NCBI GenBank assembly: GCA_902622515.1
Contig: CACNQE010000001.1
Span: 124,001-188,000, forward strand
Reading direction: 5' to 3'
Origin: an uncultured SAR116 cluster alpha proteobacterium
Lineage (GTDB): Bacteria > Pseudomonadota > Alphaproteobacteria > Puniceispirillales > Puniceispirillaceae
DNA: 64,000 bases
Under the pieces are notes generated by a model. It saw only the letters and a program-made list of their open reading frames with translations, had not been told where the DNA came from and searched no databases. The position numbers and the translations under genes were made by a program. The stretch's first letter is position 1; each line of letters opens with the position of its first letter. This document shows positions 1 to 9,101 of the stretch, one piece after another.

Positions 1-726
1 GAGTATGTGTTAAATTATTGTCAAAACTCATCAATGGATGTTCTTTTAATACAGGAGAGCAAGACATTGGACGAAAATTTCCCAAAAAATTCATTTGAAG
101 ACATTGGATGGCAAGTTGTTACGCACGGCCAGAAAACCTATAACGGCGTTGCCATTGCTTCAAAAAAAGATATTGAGGTAACTCAAATTGGCCTTCCTGG
201 TGATGATGCAGATGAGCAAGCAAGGTATATAGAAGCTCAAATTGAGGGGATAACACTAGCAAGCATTTACTTACCAAATGGTAATCCATTTCCTGGCCCA
301 AAATTTGAATATAAATTAGCATGGATGGACCGTCTCTATGATAGAGCCAAAAACTTATTTCACAAAGAAATTCCTGTTGTTTTAGGAGGAGATTTCAATG
401 TAATCCCGCAACCTATTGATTGTTATGAACCTTCATTATGGGAGGACGATGCTTTATACAGGAGAGAGTCCCGAACAAAATTTTATGCAATTTGCAACCT
501 AGGTTATTTAGATGCTCTTAGACAAATAAATCCTAAAGGAGCTCATTACACATTTTGGGACTATCAGCGCGGTGCATGGCAAAAAGATAACGGTATTAGA
601 ATTGACCATTTTTTGCTTTCACCTGAAGCCGCTAACAATCTCATTGACTGTCAAGTTGATAGAAATCCTAGAAGCTTAGTGAAACCATCTGACCATACTC
701 CGATTTGGTGTGATTTATCGTTATAA
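1..726 (+). CDS. xthA: Exodeoxyribonuclease III, 5'-truncated by window edge
   Basis: AP endonuclease / 3'-5' exonuclease of base-excision repair (endonuclease-exonuclease-phosphatase fold). The frame is open from base 1 (E-Y-V-L-N-Y-C), so the GTG at 7 is internal and the gene starts before the window; about 15-20 N-terminal residues are missing, including the first metal-binding Asn. Visible family motifs are LLIQESK (metal-binding Glu), the LGGDFNVIP block, and the C-terminal SDHTPIW with the catalytic Asp-His pair. About 241 residues are present of the usual 255-270. It ends convergent to the dehydratase gene on the other strand. Identification is firm; the start is not visible. Confidence 0.93.
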   Translation, partial: EYVLNYCQNSSMDVLLIQESKTLDENFPKNSFEDIGWQVVTHGQKTYNGVAIASKKDIEVTQIGLPGDDADEQARYIEAQIEGITLASIYLPNGNPFPGPKFEYKLAWMDRLYDRAKNLFHKEIPVVLGGDFNVIPQPIDCYEPSLWEDDALYRRESRTKFYAICNLGYLDALRQINPKGAHYTFWDYQRGAWQKDNGIRIDHFLLSPEAANNLIDCQVDRNPRSLVKPSDHTPIWCDLSL

Positions 727-778
727 ATAAGTAAATAAACTAGTCCTATTTTATTTAAGATTTGATATGTCTATAACA

Positions 779-798
779 ATCTTCTTTTAAAAGAAGAT
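779..798. terminator. Perfect 20-bp palindrome in convergent gap, possible bidirectional terminator
   Basis: ATCTTCTTTTAAAAGAAGAT reads the same on both strands. It lies about 53 bases after the xthA stop and is followed by T-rich sequence, in the gap between two convergent genes. As RNA it can fold an 8-bp stem with a short loop, but the stem is AT-rich and the T runs are interrupted, so termination strength is uncertain. The rest of the 727-945 gap is plain AT-rich sequence with nothing recognised. Confidence 0.35.
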
Positions 799-945
799 AA
801 CATATTTTTATTTTATTAAACTAATGTAACAATTTTATAATTTAGCTTATATATCATGAGAAATTACTTATTTATAAAAATTATCAATATTTTTAAACAA
901 ATAACCAAAATTGTTAATTAAACTTTATTTATTAAATTAATGATT

Positions 946-2802
946 TTATGAATTCGTAAATTTATTAACAGGCTTAAAATTTGAAAACTCTACTTGTCTT
1001 GGGTCACAAACAAATAAGTCACCATTCGGATGCATTCCTGCACCATATATAGCGGACACTGCTGACTTTCGCATTCTATTCAAAAGCCTTGTATCTGCTT
1101 GGCCTGCAAAAGGATGAATGCCTGCGTTAGGGTCTGTCTCACTTTTCCATTTTTCAAATCTTTCTTGGTACGTTTCGGTATTTTGAAGCTGCTTGCAGTT
1201 AATTTCGTTAACATTCAGGTTTACCTCTATCTCATCACCATTTTCAATTAGCGCGATTGGCCCACCAATTGCTGCCTCCGGACCAACATGACCAATTACA
1301 AGACCAACTGAACCGCCTGAAAACCGTCCGTCTGTCATCAAACCGACCACAATATTCTTATCTCGACAAATGGCTGTTATTCTTGAAGTTGAGTCGAGCA
1401 TCTCTGGCATTCCAGGGCCACCAACTGGACCCTCATACCTTACTACAATCATATCATTATTTTGTAATTTATCTGGCGTTGAGTCTAAAAATTTAAGGAG
1501 ATCGTTTTCTCCATTAAAAACTCTGGCAAACCCTTTAAATAAATTATTTTCAAGACCGCCTTCTACACCTGCCAATTTCAATACAGCACTACACTCTGGA
1601 GATAAATTTCCACCAAGCAGACGAAGACCACCAGTCTGTTTAAATGGATTTTTGACAGAATATATAACATCTCCGTCAGGTGAATTAGGCGACAAACTTT
1701 CTACTTGCTCAGCCAATGTCATACCAGTACAAGTTATAACATCACCTTTTAAAAGTCCTGCATCTAACAAGTCTTTTACAAAAACTTGAATTCCCCCTTT
1801 ATCATCAATATCCACCATTGAATATTTACCAAAAGGCCGCGCATTTACAATTACAGGGACAACATTTTGAGATAAATGATTAAACTCGTCTGCGCTTATG
1901 ATATCTGAATAAAAATCTTTATAGCCTGCAGCTCGGGCTATTTCAGGAGCATGCAACATTACATTTGTAGATCCACCCACAGACATAGCAACTATGATGG
2001 CATTTCGGATTGAGTCCCGATTTACGATGTCCCTGGGAGTAATATTATTTTTGATTAACTTTTCAAGATAAGACACTAATTCTATTGGAAATTTTTTAAT
2101 TCTTTTTTGATCTTGTGATGCAGGTGAAACCATATGTAATGGCTCCATCCCGACAACACCAAGAAAAGTTTGCATAGTATTATAGGTGAACATTCCACCA
2201 CAGCTTCCAAAACCAGGGCAAGATTCAAGAGAGATTCTTCTTTTTAAATCTTCATCGTCACTACCAGCTATCTGATAACTGCTTATAATATCAATTGCAT
2301 CACCAGTTATAGAGTCTTTGCCAGGCGTTATTGAACCATCAGACATTATTATTGCAGGTCGGTTGTGTTCAAGAACTGCTGACAATGTACCTACAGGCGG
2401 TTTATCGCATGCAACAACTGCTATTAATCCCTCAAGACCAGTTGCACTTAAATGCTCACATAATGAGTCATTAGTAACTTCTCTTCCAATGAGAGAATAA
2501 CGCATCTCTTTAGTGCCATTTCTTATTCCATCTGATGTAGCAACCGTAAATTCAGGCTGAACTAGCCTAAATCTCATTTTATCTTGTGCTAAGCCTATTC
2601 GGGCTTTAAGTGCTTCATGAATTGCTTGCACTTTGGTTAATACGCCTAAGTAGCATTGAGAGTCACCTTTATTACCGATTACTCCAACCGAAGGCTCGTG
2701 AATAAGCTCAACATTTGTGCCAAGTTCCCTAGCTATTCCATAAGTTTGAGAATTTCTTCCAGGGTTTGTATCTATTAGAACAGTACGTGTATTTTTAATC
2801 AT
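946..2802 (-). CDS. IlvD/Edd family dehydratase, substrate unassigned
   Basis: Iron-sulfur dehydratase of the dihydroxy-acid / sugar-acid / 6-phosphogluconate dehydratase superfamily (618 aa, normal length). Candidate cluster ligands are C50 (GDSQC), C132 (ACDKP) and C201 in CPGFGSCGGMFTYNTM; C195 is an extra Cys. The C-terminal domain has the family signature GLMTDGRFSGG. The N-terminus lacks the usual IlvD opening and the metal segment is ACDKPPVGT rather than NCDKITPG, so it diverges from biosynthetic IlvD and could be an aldonate (sugar-acid) dehydratase. ATG start with an AAAGG ribosome site 9 bases upstream. Family is confident; the branched-chain role is not. Confidence 0.85.
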   Translation of the reverse strand: MIKNTRTVLIDTNPGRNSQTYGIARELGTNVELIHEPSVGVIGNKGDSQCYLGVLTKVQAIHEALKARIGLAQDKMRFRLVQPEFTVATSDGIRNGTKEMRYSLIGREVTNDSLCEHLSATGLEGLIAVVACDKPPVGTLSAVLEHNRPAIIMSDGSITPGKDSITGDAIDIISSYQIAGSDDEDLKRRISLESCPGFGSCGGMFTYNTMQTFLGVVGMEPLHMVSPASQDQKRIKKFPIELVSYLEKLIKNNITPRDIVNRDSIRNAIIVAMSVGGSTNVMLHAPEIARAAGYKDFYSDIISADEFNHLSQNVVPVIVNARPFGKYSMVDIDDKGGIQVFVKDLLDAGLLKGDVITCTGMTLAEQVESLSPNSPDGDVIYSVKNPFKQTGGLRLLGGNLSPECSAVLKLAGVEGGLENNLFKGFARVFNGENDLLKFLDSTPDKLQNNDMIVVRYEGPVGGPGMPEMLDSTSRITAICRDKNIVVGLMTDGRFSGGSVGLVIGHVGPEAAIGGPIALIENGDEIEVNLNVNEINCKQLQNTETYQERFEKWKSETDPNAGIHPFAGQADTRLLNRMRKSAVSAIYGAGMHPNGDLFVCDPRQVEFSNFKPVNKFTNS

Positions 2803-2850
2803 TTTTTTTAACCTTTGGGAACGTTTTTTATATTCTTTACTATTTTAAAT

Positions 2851-5469
2851 TCAACAAAGCCGTTTCAACGCATTCTGTAACGCCTCAATTTTACTTTGCT
2901 CTGCCTCTAAACGCCTTTTATTTTCGTCAATTACCTGACGAGGCGCATTGCCAATAAAACCAGCATTTGATAATTTTTTAGATAGCTTTTCTACCTCCGC
3001 CTGAGATAAACTAATTTCTTTATTCAGACGCGCAGCCTCTACCTTAAAATCTAATATTCCAGTTAGGGGCAAACCAATATCAAAGCCATGAAGATTTGAA
3101 ACAGCGGTGTCTGCTGGAAATTCCTTTTTTAATTCAAAAAAATCATTAATTCTCGCTAATTTTACCAAAGAAGTTCTCATCGACTCAATCACATCCAGTT
3201 GTGACTTTGATGCAGCCCTTATCAGTAAGTCAGGCTTCGAGGATAAAGGAATATTCATCTCTGATCTTATTGCTCTTATTTCTGAAATAAGGTCAATAAC
3301 CATAAATATTTGCGTGTCGTTAGATCCTAAATTTGTTTCTATTGGGTTTGGTGAAGAAATTAATAAGCTACCAGAATCAAATATTTGCTTATTCAGCTCT
3401 TCGGTAATGAATGGCATAATAGGGTTTAACAGCCCAATAGCCTGATGCAAAACAAAGGGAGCAACTTTTCTTGTTTCAATTGCTGTATCAAGATCTGGTT
3501 TGATAAATTCTAAGTACCAATCACAATAAAAATTCCATATAAATTGATATAACTTATCAGCAGCTTCATTAAATCTGTAGGCAGCAATAGAATTATCAAA
3601 AGAAGAAATTAGGTTATCAAGCTCAAATAAAATCCATTTATTAACTGGCAAAGAGACTATATCAGGTTTTTCGGTTTTGCCGTTTAGTGAATGAAACTCG
3701 AGGAAACGAGCAGCATTCCAAATTTTTGTTGCAAAGTTGCGATAACCTTCAATTTTTGTTTCTGATAACTTTATATCACGTCCCTGTGCTGCCATTGCAG
3801 TTAAAGTAAACCGAAGTGCATCAGAACCAAATTTCTTAGTTAAATCCAAAGGATCTAGAACATTACCTTTTGATTTAGACATTTTCTGGCCTTTTTCATC
3901 ACGAACAAGGGCATGAATGTAAACATCTTTGAACGGAATCTCACCATTCATAAAATGCATGCTCATCATCATCATTCTCGCAACCCAAAAGAATATTATA
4001 TCAAAGCCAGTAACAAGCACGTCACTAGGGTAATATTTTTTTAGCTCGATTGAAGATTGAGGCCATCCTAAAGTAGAAAAAGGCCACAAAGCAGAGGAAA
4101 ACCAAGTATCAAGCACATCTTCGTCACGACTAAGAGGCACAGATTTTTTATAATGCTTATCTGCCGATTTTTGAGCTTCTTCCTCCGTTTCTTCTACAAA
4201 CGCTCTCCCATCAGGGCCATACCATACAGGTATACGGTGTCCCCACCACAATTGTCTAGAAACACACCAAGGTTGAATATTGCGCATCCACTCAAAATAT
4301 GTTTTTTCCCAATGATTTGGTATAAATCTAGTTTTTCCACTTTCAACTGCTTCAATCGCAGGTTTTGCAAGAGTTTTAGCATCTAAATACCACTGGTCCA
4401 TAAGCCAAGGTTCAACAATCACACCAGAACGGTCTCCATGAGGAACTGAGTGACGATTGGGTGATATTTCTCCTAATAACCCCAGAGAATCTAGCTCTTC
4501 TATAATTATCTCTCTTGCTTTAAACCTATCTAAACCTCTAAATCGCGCAGGTGCATTATCATTAATACAAGCATGAGCATCAAATATATTAATTAATTCT
4601 AAATTATGCCTTCTACCAACTTCAAAATCATTAAAATCATGAGCAGGTGTGATTTTAACAGCACCGGTTCCTTTTTCCATATCGGAATAGCTGTCTGCAA
4701 TAACAGGTATTTCTTTGTTGACTAGCGGGAGGATGACGGTTTTACCAATCAATTCGGTATATCTAGTATCCTCAGGATTTACAACCACCGCTGTATCCCC
4801 CAGCATTGTTTCTGGCCGTGTTGTTGCAACAGTAATAAATTTATCTGGATCAGATTTAAGTGGATACCTCAATGACCACATACTACCTGCAATTTCTTTT
4901 TGTTCAACTTCTAGGTCAGAAATCGCTGTTTGAAGCTTTGGGTCCCAATTTACCAACCTTTTATCCTTATAAATTAAATTTTGTTTATACAAAGAAACAA
5001 AAACTTTATTCACAGCTAAAGATAAACCTTCGTCAAGTGTAAACCGACTTCTCGGCCAATCAGGTGTTATACCCAAATGCCTCTGCTGATGAACTATGGT
5101 TCCCCCAGATTCAGACTTCCATTCCCAAACTTTATCAATAAATTTTTCACGGCCTAAATCATGTCTATTTACATTTTTATCTGCTAGCTTTCGTTCTACC
5201 ACCATCTGCGTGGCAATTCCGGCATGATCCATTCCCGGTTGCCATAATACGTCTTTACCCAGTTTTCGAAAATAACGTATCAATACATCTTGCAAGGTAA
5301 AAGTAAGCGCATGTCCCATATGAAGAGAGCCGGTAACATTTGGAGGAGGCATCATTATAGTGTAGGGCTCGATTTGTCCATTAGGATCGCACGAAAACGC
5401 CCCAGCCTTTTCTGAAGCTTCGTACCACTTATTTTCGATTAATTCAGGGTTATAGATTTTATCTAACAT
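2851..5469 (-). CDS. valS: Valine--tRNA ligase
   Basis: Class I aminoacyl-tRNA synthetase that charges tRNA-Val in the cytoplasm. The HIGH-type motif lies in PPNVTGSLHMGHA (residues about 42-54) and the KMSKS loop is at residues 529-533. The CP1 editing domain sits between them, with TTRPETMLGDTAV. The C-terminal ~65 residues form the Lys/Glu-rich coiled-coil arm typical of ValRS. At 872 aa it is at the short end of the bacterial range but complete. Only 49 bases separate it from the upstream tolC-like gene on the same strand. Confidence 0.97.
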   Translation of the reverse strand: MLDKIYNPELIENKWYEASEKAGAFSCDPNGQIEPYTIMMPPPNVTGSLHMGHALTFTLQDVLIRYFRKLGKDVLWQPGMDHAGIATQMVVERKLADKNVNRHDLGREKFIDKVWEWKSESGGTIVHQQRHLGITPDWPRSRFTLDEGLSLAVNKVFVSLYKQNLIYKDKRLVNWDPKLQTAISDLEVEQKEIAGSMWSLRYPLKSDPDKFITVATTRPETMLGDTAVVVNPEDTRYTELIGKTVILPLVNKEIPVIADSYSDMEKGTGAVKITPAHDFNDFEVGRRHNLELINIFDAHACINDNAPARFRGLDRFKAREIIIEELDSLGLLGEISPNRHSVPHGDRSGVIVEPWLMDQWYLDAKTLAKPAIEAVESGKTRFIPNHWEKTYFEWMRNIQPWCVSRQLWWGHRIPVWYGPDGRAFVEETEEEAQKSADKHYKKSVPLSRDEDVLDTWFSSALWPFSTLGWPQSSIELKKYYPSDVLVTGFDIIFFWVARMMMMSMHFMNGEIPFKDVYIHALVRDEKGQKMSKSKGNVLDPLDLTKKFGSDALRFTLTAMAAQGRDIKLSETKIEGYRNFATKIWNAARFLEFHSLNGKTEKPDIVSLPVNKWILFELDNLISSFDNSIAAYRFNEAADKLYQFIWNFYCDWYLEFIKPDLDTAIETRKVAPFVLHQAIGLLNPIMPFITEELNKQIFDSGSLLISSPNPIETNLGSNDTQIFMVIDLISEIRAIRSEMNIPLSSKPDLLIRAASKSQLDVIESMRTSLVKLARINDFFELKKEFPADTAVSNLHGFDIGLPLTGILDFKVEAARLNKEISLSQAEVEKLSKKLSNAGFIGNAPRQVIDENKRRLEAEQSKIEALQNALKRLC

Positions 5470-5518
5470 CTAAACATTCAACTTTAAGCTACGAAAAAAA
5501 TATTAAATATTATAAGTA

Positions 5519-6904
5519 TTAATTTCTAAATACAGACAAGAATGATTTTAATTCTGGTTCTGGATCTTCCAATTTATCAAGCGTAATAAACTTTTCTCCT
5601 ATTCCTAAATTTTCTGGTGTAAGGGTTCCCATGGCTTGCAATAACTTATAACCAGTCAACAACACGGCATGATTAGCTCGCATTTCTCTTAGAATTGCAT
5701 TTTTAAGATTATCTTCAGCATCTAATTGGTCGAGAATTGTTTTATTTCCAAATTCAACTTCAGCCTTGGTAGCTTCCACTACTAAACGATAAGCTTTCAC
5801 TTCCGAAGCTGCAGCTTTAAGCTGAATTTTTGCAGAAATGTAATTTCTAAACCCAGCGCGAGCTGCCAAACCTACAGCACGCTTGGCCTCATCAGTATTG
5901 ATTTGAGCAGCTATAAGGTTCGAAATCAATTTTTGTGATTGGGCTTTGCTTGTTGGTGTTACTAATATTGGCATTGTCATGGATATTGTAGCAGAAAGCT
6001 CGCTTCCATCAGTTGCAGAAACTCCGCCGGTATTTCGATTGTTTGCTGAAAAAGAAAGATCAACAGAAGGACCAAGAGACTTAATTAGAATTTCTTGTTG
6101 CAAAGCAGCTAGGTCTTTATTAGCAACTGCAAGAATTAAGGATGGATGGTATTTATACGCACCATCTTCACTTAGTTTAACTTTTTTTGGAATAATATTT
6201 GGCAGGTCTGGCTCAGAGAGATTTATAGGGGGAGCTCCTATTAAAGATTCATATTCTTCAACAACATTTTCATAAACAGCTTTAGCAGCAACTAATTCTG
6301 AACGTGAACTCAGTAATTTCGAATTCGACAAGGCTAAATTAGCTTTAGTTGACACACCTGCCTCTACCCTTAATTTTTCAGCCTCAGTCTGTCGAGTAAG
6401 CCTATCGAAGTTACTTTGAAATAATTCCACTTCTTCTTTCGATTGTATTACGTTAAGATACGTCTCAATAATGGACATCAGAACTGCTTGCTCGGTAACG
6501 AAATAACCTGCTTTAGCAATTTCTAAAGATAAAAAAGCAGCATCCTTTTTTACCTTTGTTTCTCCAAAATTATATAATTGTTTCGTGAAAGTTATCGCAC
6601 CTGCAAGCGTTGCATCATTGTAAGTATTATCAACTTGGTTGGGCCGTTCATAAAAGGTTTGGCTTTGAGAAAAAGACAGATTACCACTTAAATCCTCGTC
6701 ACTAGCTGCGATTATAAGTTCTTGACGAGCGGTAATGTAATCCTGCTTGGCGATAGCTAAAAGGTTAGCGTTTGCCATACCGTCAAGCAATGCGCTTTCA
6801 AAACCATTAGCTTTAACAAAACAAGAAAATCCCGCTATATTGTATATTACGACAACGAGGAAAATCATAAAATTACTGGGAGCAAACCTGCTTTTTAAAA
6901 ACAC
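5519..6904 (-). CDS. tolC: TolC family outer-membrane efflux protein
   Basis: Outer-membrane channel component of a tripartite efflux or type I secretion system. A hydrophobic N-terminal segment (residues ~10-32) looks like a signal peptide. It is followed by the duplicated helical-hairpin OEP pattern, with long Ala/Leu/Glu/Lys coiled-coil stretches, AGVSTKANLALSNSKLL in the first half and GNKTILDQLDAEDNL in the second. Length 461 aa is typical. The start is GTG, supported by AAAGGA about 7 bases upstream. It lies 48 bases after a PCMT-like gene and before valS. No inner-membrane pump or membrane-fusion gene is adjacent, so the substrate is unknown. Confidence 0.9.
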   Translation of the reverse strand: MFLKSRFAPSNFMIFLVVVIYNIAGFSCFVKANGFESALLDGMANANLLAIAKQDYITARQELIIAASDEDLSGNLSFSQSQTFYERPNQVDNTYNDATLAGAITFTKQLYNFGETKVKKDAAFLSLEIAKAGYFVTEQAVLMSIIETYLNVIQSKEEVELFQSNFDRLTRQTEAEKLRVEAGVSTKANLALSNSKLLSSRSELVAAKAVYENVVEEYESLIGAPPINLSEPDLPNIIPKKVKLSEDGAYKYHPSLILAVANKDLAALQQEILIKSLGPSVDLSFSANNRNTGGVSATDGSELSATISMTMPILVTPTSKAQSQKLISNLIAAQINTDEAKRAVGLAARAGFRNYISAKIQLKAAASEVKAYRLVVEATKAEVEFGNKTILDQLDAEDNLKNAILREMRANHAVLLTGYKLLQAMGTLTPENLGIGEKFITLDKLEDPEPELKSFLSVFRN

Positions 6905-6952
6905 ATCATATTCCTTTCTACACCACTGTTTTCCTCTTTAGTTGCAGGAATT

Positions 6953-7618
6953 TCAGAAAATAAATTCTGGTTTAGCTCTGAATTCTTCGAGTGTGGGTAC
7001 CTGCGCATTGAATAAACATTTTCTTGAAAATTTTGTTCCAGAACGCATCCAAATACTTGCCTCACCAGCTGTTTCGCTATTTGGCCTATAAATTGATACA
7101 AGTTTACCATTATTCGAAAGCTGATCTAAAATACTTTCAGGAATAAAACTAATTCCACCATCAATCAAAATAGCATTATATGGAGCCTCTTTACTAAAAC
7201 CATCTTGAAGTTTTTCTTTAAATAAAATTGCGTTTGTAATATCAAGCTCAGTCAAATTATTTTCTGCTTTTTGTATTAATGTTGCCCTAGATTCAATGCC
7301 AATCACGGATGTTACTATTTGAGAAATAATGGCAACGCTGTATCCTGTTCCAACACCGATAATCAAAACATTGTCAGATGCACTTAATTGTAAAGATTGT
7401 ATGAGTCTGGCTAAAACCATTGGCTCCATCAAATATCTACCGTTACTGAGTGGTAAATCTTCATCTAAATACGCAATGTCTTGCATCGATTTGTGAACAA
7501 ATATCTCTCGTGGTATGTTGGCAAAAGCAGATAAAACCATTTCGTCAATCACTTTATTTGGCCTAATCTGACTTTCGAGCATAATTTTTCTAGCTTTGTT
7601 AAATGATTGATTGTTCAT
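6953..7618 (-). CDS. Protein-L-isoaspartate O-methyltransferase family protein
   Basis: SAM-dependent methyltransferase of the PCMT family (221 aa). The SAM-binding glycine loop is VLIIGVGTGYSVAIIS, the acidic residue after beta-2 is in VIGIESR, and motif II is NAILIDGG. The N-terminal MLESQIRPN...PRE(I)FV pattern is characteristic of the alphaproteobacterial paralogue beside tolC. The canonical PCMT substrate segment (GxTISxP) is replaced by GRYLMEP, so repair of isoaspartate is uncertain. ATG start, no clear ribosome site. Likely co-transcribed with tolC downstream. Confidence 0.8.
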   Translation of the reverse strand: MNNQSFNKARKIMLESQIRPNKVIDEMVLSAFANIPREIFVHKSMQDIAYLDEDLPLSNGRYLMEPMVLARLIQSLQLSASDNVLIIGVGTGYSVAIISQIVTSVIGIESRATLIQKAENNLTELDITNAILFKEKLQDGFSKEAPYNAILIDGGISFIPESILDQLSNNGKLVSIYRPNSETAGEASIWMRSGTKFSRKCLFNAQVPTLEEFRAKPEFIF

Positions 7619-7773
7619 TTAGTAACTCATGAATGGCGTTTCAAACCTTATCTATAACCGCTTATAATGCCAACGCAAATACAATTCAATGCTGGTTTTT
7701 ATCCAGTGAGCATAAAAACTATATATTTTATTTTTTAGGCTAGTAAAAAAAGAGTTAGCAAAATAAAATAATA

Positions 7774-7796
7774 GGACTCTCCTTATGGAAGAGTCC
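7774..7796 (-). terminator. Intrinsic terminator of the flavin monooxygenase gene
   Basis: A GGACTCT/AGAGTCC stem (7 bp, extendable by CC/GG with a bulge) surrounds a short loop. On the minus strand the hairpin is followed by TATTATTTTATTTT. It sits 34 bases beyond the stop of the minus-strand gene ending at 7831. The T tract is interrupted, so strength is moderate. The rest of the 7619-7830 gap shows nothing else. Confidence 0.5.
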
Positions 7797-7830
7797 ATAT
7801 TTATAAAAATATTTTACGCACAATAATGGT

Positions 7831-8946
7831 TTATTCTGCTGCCGTCTTATTATTTCTTAGATCAGAACTAGCAGAGGTAACATCAGGCATTACTTTTTCC
7901 GCAGCTAAAATCATAGAACGTCTTGCTAATTCAGGAGATGCCCAATCTTTACCAGCATAGAGAAGGGTGCCAAACTCTCCCACCTCATCCTGAAATTCCA
8001 AAATCTCATCAGTGACTTTATCAGGTGTTCCCCATATAATGAGTTTATTACAAACGTCTTCCAGTGTGACTTCATCATCTGGCTGTTCGCGGTAAGTTTT
8101 GAAGAGCTCGACTCGATTATGTTTGCGCATTTTAGTCAACAGCTGGTTATAATAAAAGACATAAGGGCTATCTGGCCCTAATGCATATTCTTTAGCGGTA
8201 GCTAAATCGTCAGCAATAAAGACTGATTTTGCAACGCGCCAGTTTGCTGGATCGGCAGGCCTGCCAACTCGATGACAACCCTCTACGTACTTTGGCCAAT
8301 GCGTTTTAACCCATTGTGGCATCAAGAAATTAGCACTAATAGGCTCCCACCCCCTGGCAGCCGCCTCTGTTACACCTTTGGAAAAAGGTGCAACAGCGGT
8401 TACCACAATCGGTGGATGCGGTTTCTGCAATGGCTTGGCCATTATGCCCTGCCCTATATCCGTTAGAGATGTTCTTTCAGTAGTAACCTTCCAATACTTA
8501 CCTTCGATATTGTAGGGAGCCTCAGATTCCCAAATTTTAAGAACAATATCTATACCTTCTAAAAACATTTCATTTCGATTATTATCTAACGTACCGAAAA
8601 CCTCAGCGTCTGATGCTAAACCACCAGGAGAAATTCCAAAATTTAACCTTCCATCTAACATATGGTCTAACATTGCAACTTGACCAGCAACATGGGCAGG
8701 ATGTGAATTGGGTAAATTAACAGTACCTGTGCCTAACCGTATTTGCTTTGTATCGGCAGCTAGTGACGCAACAAACATTGCGCAAGACGTAATATTTTCC
8801 GCCGCGTCTGTTACATGCTCACCTACATAAGCCTCTGAAAAACCAAGCTCGTCTGCGAGCAAGAACGCTTCTCTATCTTCTTTTAGACTGACACGCCAAT
8901 CTTTATTGACTGGGTGTATAGGCATCGTAAAAAAACCAATTTCCAT
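7831..8946 (-). CDS. LLM-class flavin-dependent monooxygenase
   Basis: Luciferase-like (FMN-dependent, two-component) monooxygenase, 371 aa, TIM-barrel. Family features are the N-terminal MEIGFFTMPIHP strand, GLGFSE-like ELGFSEAYVGEHV, IRLGTGTVNLP, LDGRLNFGISPGG and the C-terminal WGTPDKVTDEI. The start is set at 8946: AAGGGG stands about 8 bases before this ATG, while the upstream ATG at 8988 adds a 14-residue tail with no family character. It is divergent from a LysR gene with a 23-bp palindrome between them, the usual layout of a regulator and its target. Substrate is not deducible. An FMN reductase partner was not seen nearby. Confidence 0.88.
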   Translation of the reverse strand: MEIGFFTMPIHPVNKDWRVSLKEDREAFLLADELGFSEAYVGEHVTDAAENITSCAMFVASLAADTKQIRLGTGTVNLPNSHPAHVAGQVAMLDHMLDGRLNFGISPGGLASDAEVFGTLDNNRNEMFLEGIDIVLKIWESEAPYNIEGKYWKVTTERTSLTDIGQGIMAKPLQKPHPPIVVTAVAPFSKGVTEAAARGWEPISANFLMPQWVKTHWPKYVEGCHRVGRPADPANWRVAKSVFIADDLATAKEYALGPDSPYVFYYNQLLTKMRKHNRVELFKTYREQPDDEVTLEDVCNKLIIWGTPDKVTDEILEFQDEVGEFGTLLYAGKDWASPELARRSMILAAEKVMPDVTSASSDLRNNKTAAE

Positions 8947-9050
8947 CTTATATGACCCCTTAAAATTAAGCTGGCACCAATTAACCAATACTCTTATACA
9001 ACTTATATATGTTTTTTTTTGCTCAAAATAAAATAATATTATTTTACATA

Positions 9051-9073
9051 TGGTATAATTTTTTATTATACCA
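9051..9073. promoter_or_regulatory. Perfect inverted repeat between divergent lysR and LLM genes (candidate operator)
   Basis: TGGTATAAT-TTTTT-ATTATACCA is a perfect 9-bp inverted repeat with a 5-base spacer and fits the LysR T-N11-A layout. Each arm contains TATAAT or its complement, so the site could also carry overlapping divergent -10 boxes (9054-9059 on +, 9065-9070 on -). It lies about 30 bases before the lysR start and 105 bases before the LLM start. Confidence 0.6.
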
Positions 9074-9101
9074 ATGACAAATACTCATTTTATTTCAACG
9101 G

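Noticed and set aside
1257-1789. Open frames on the strand opposite the dehydratase gene
   Set aside because: They are shadows of a conserved 618-codon gene with no ribosome site or recognisable domain; the same applies to the other opposite-strand frames across the window.
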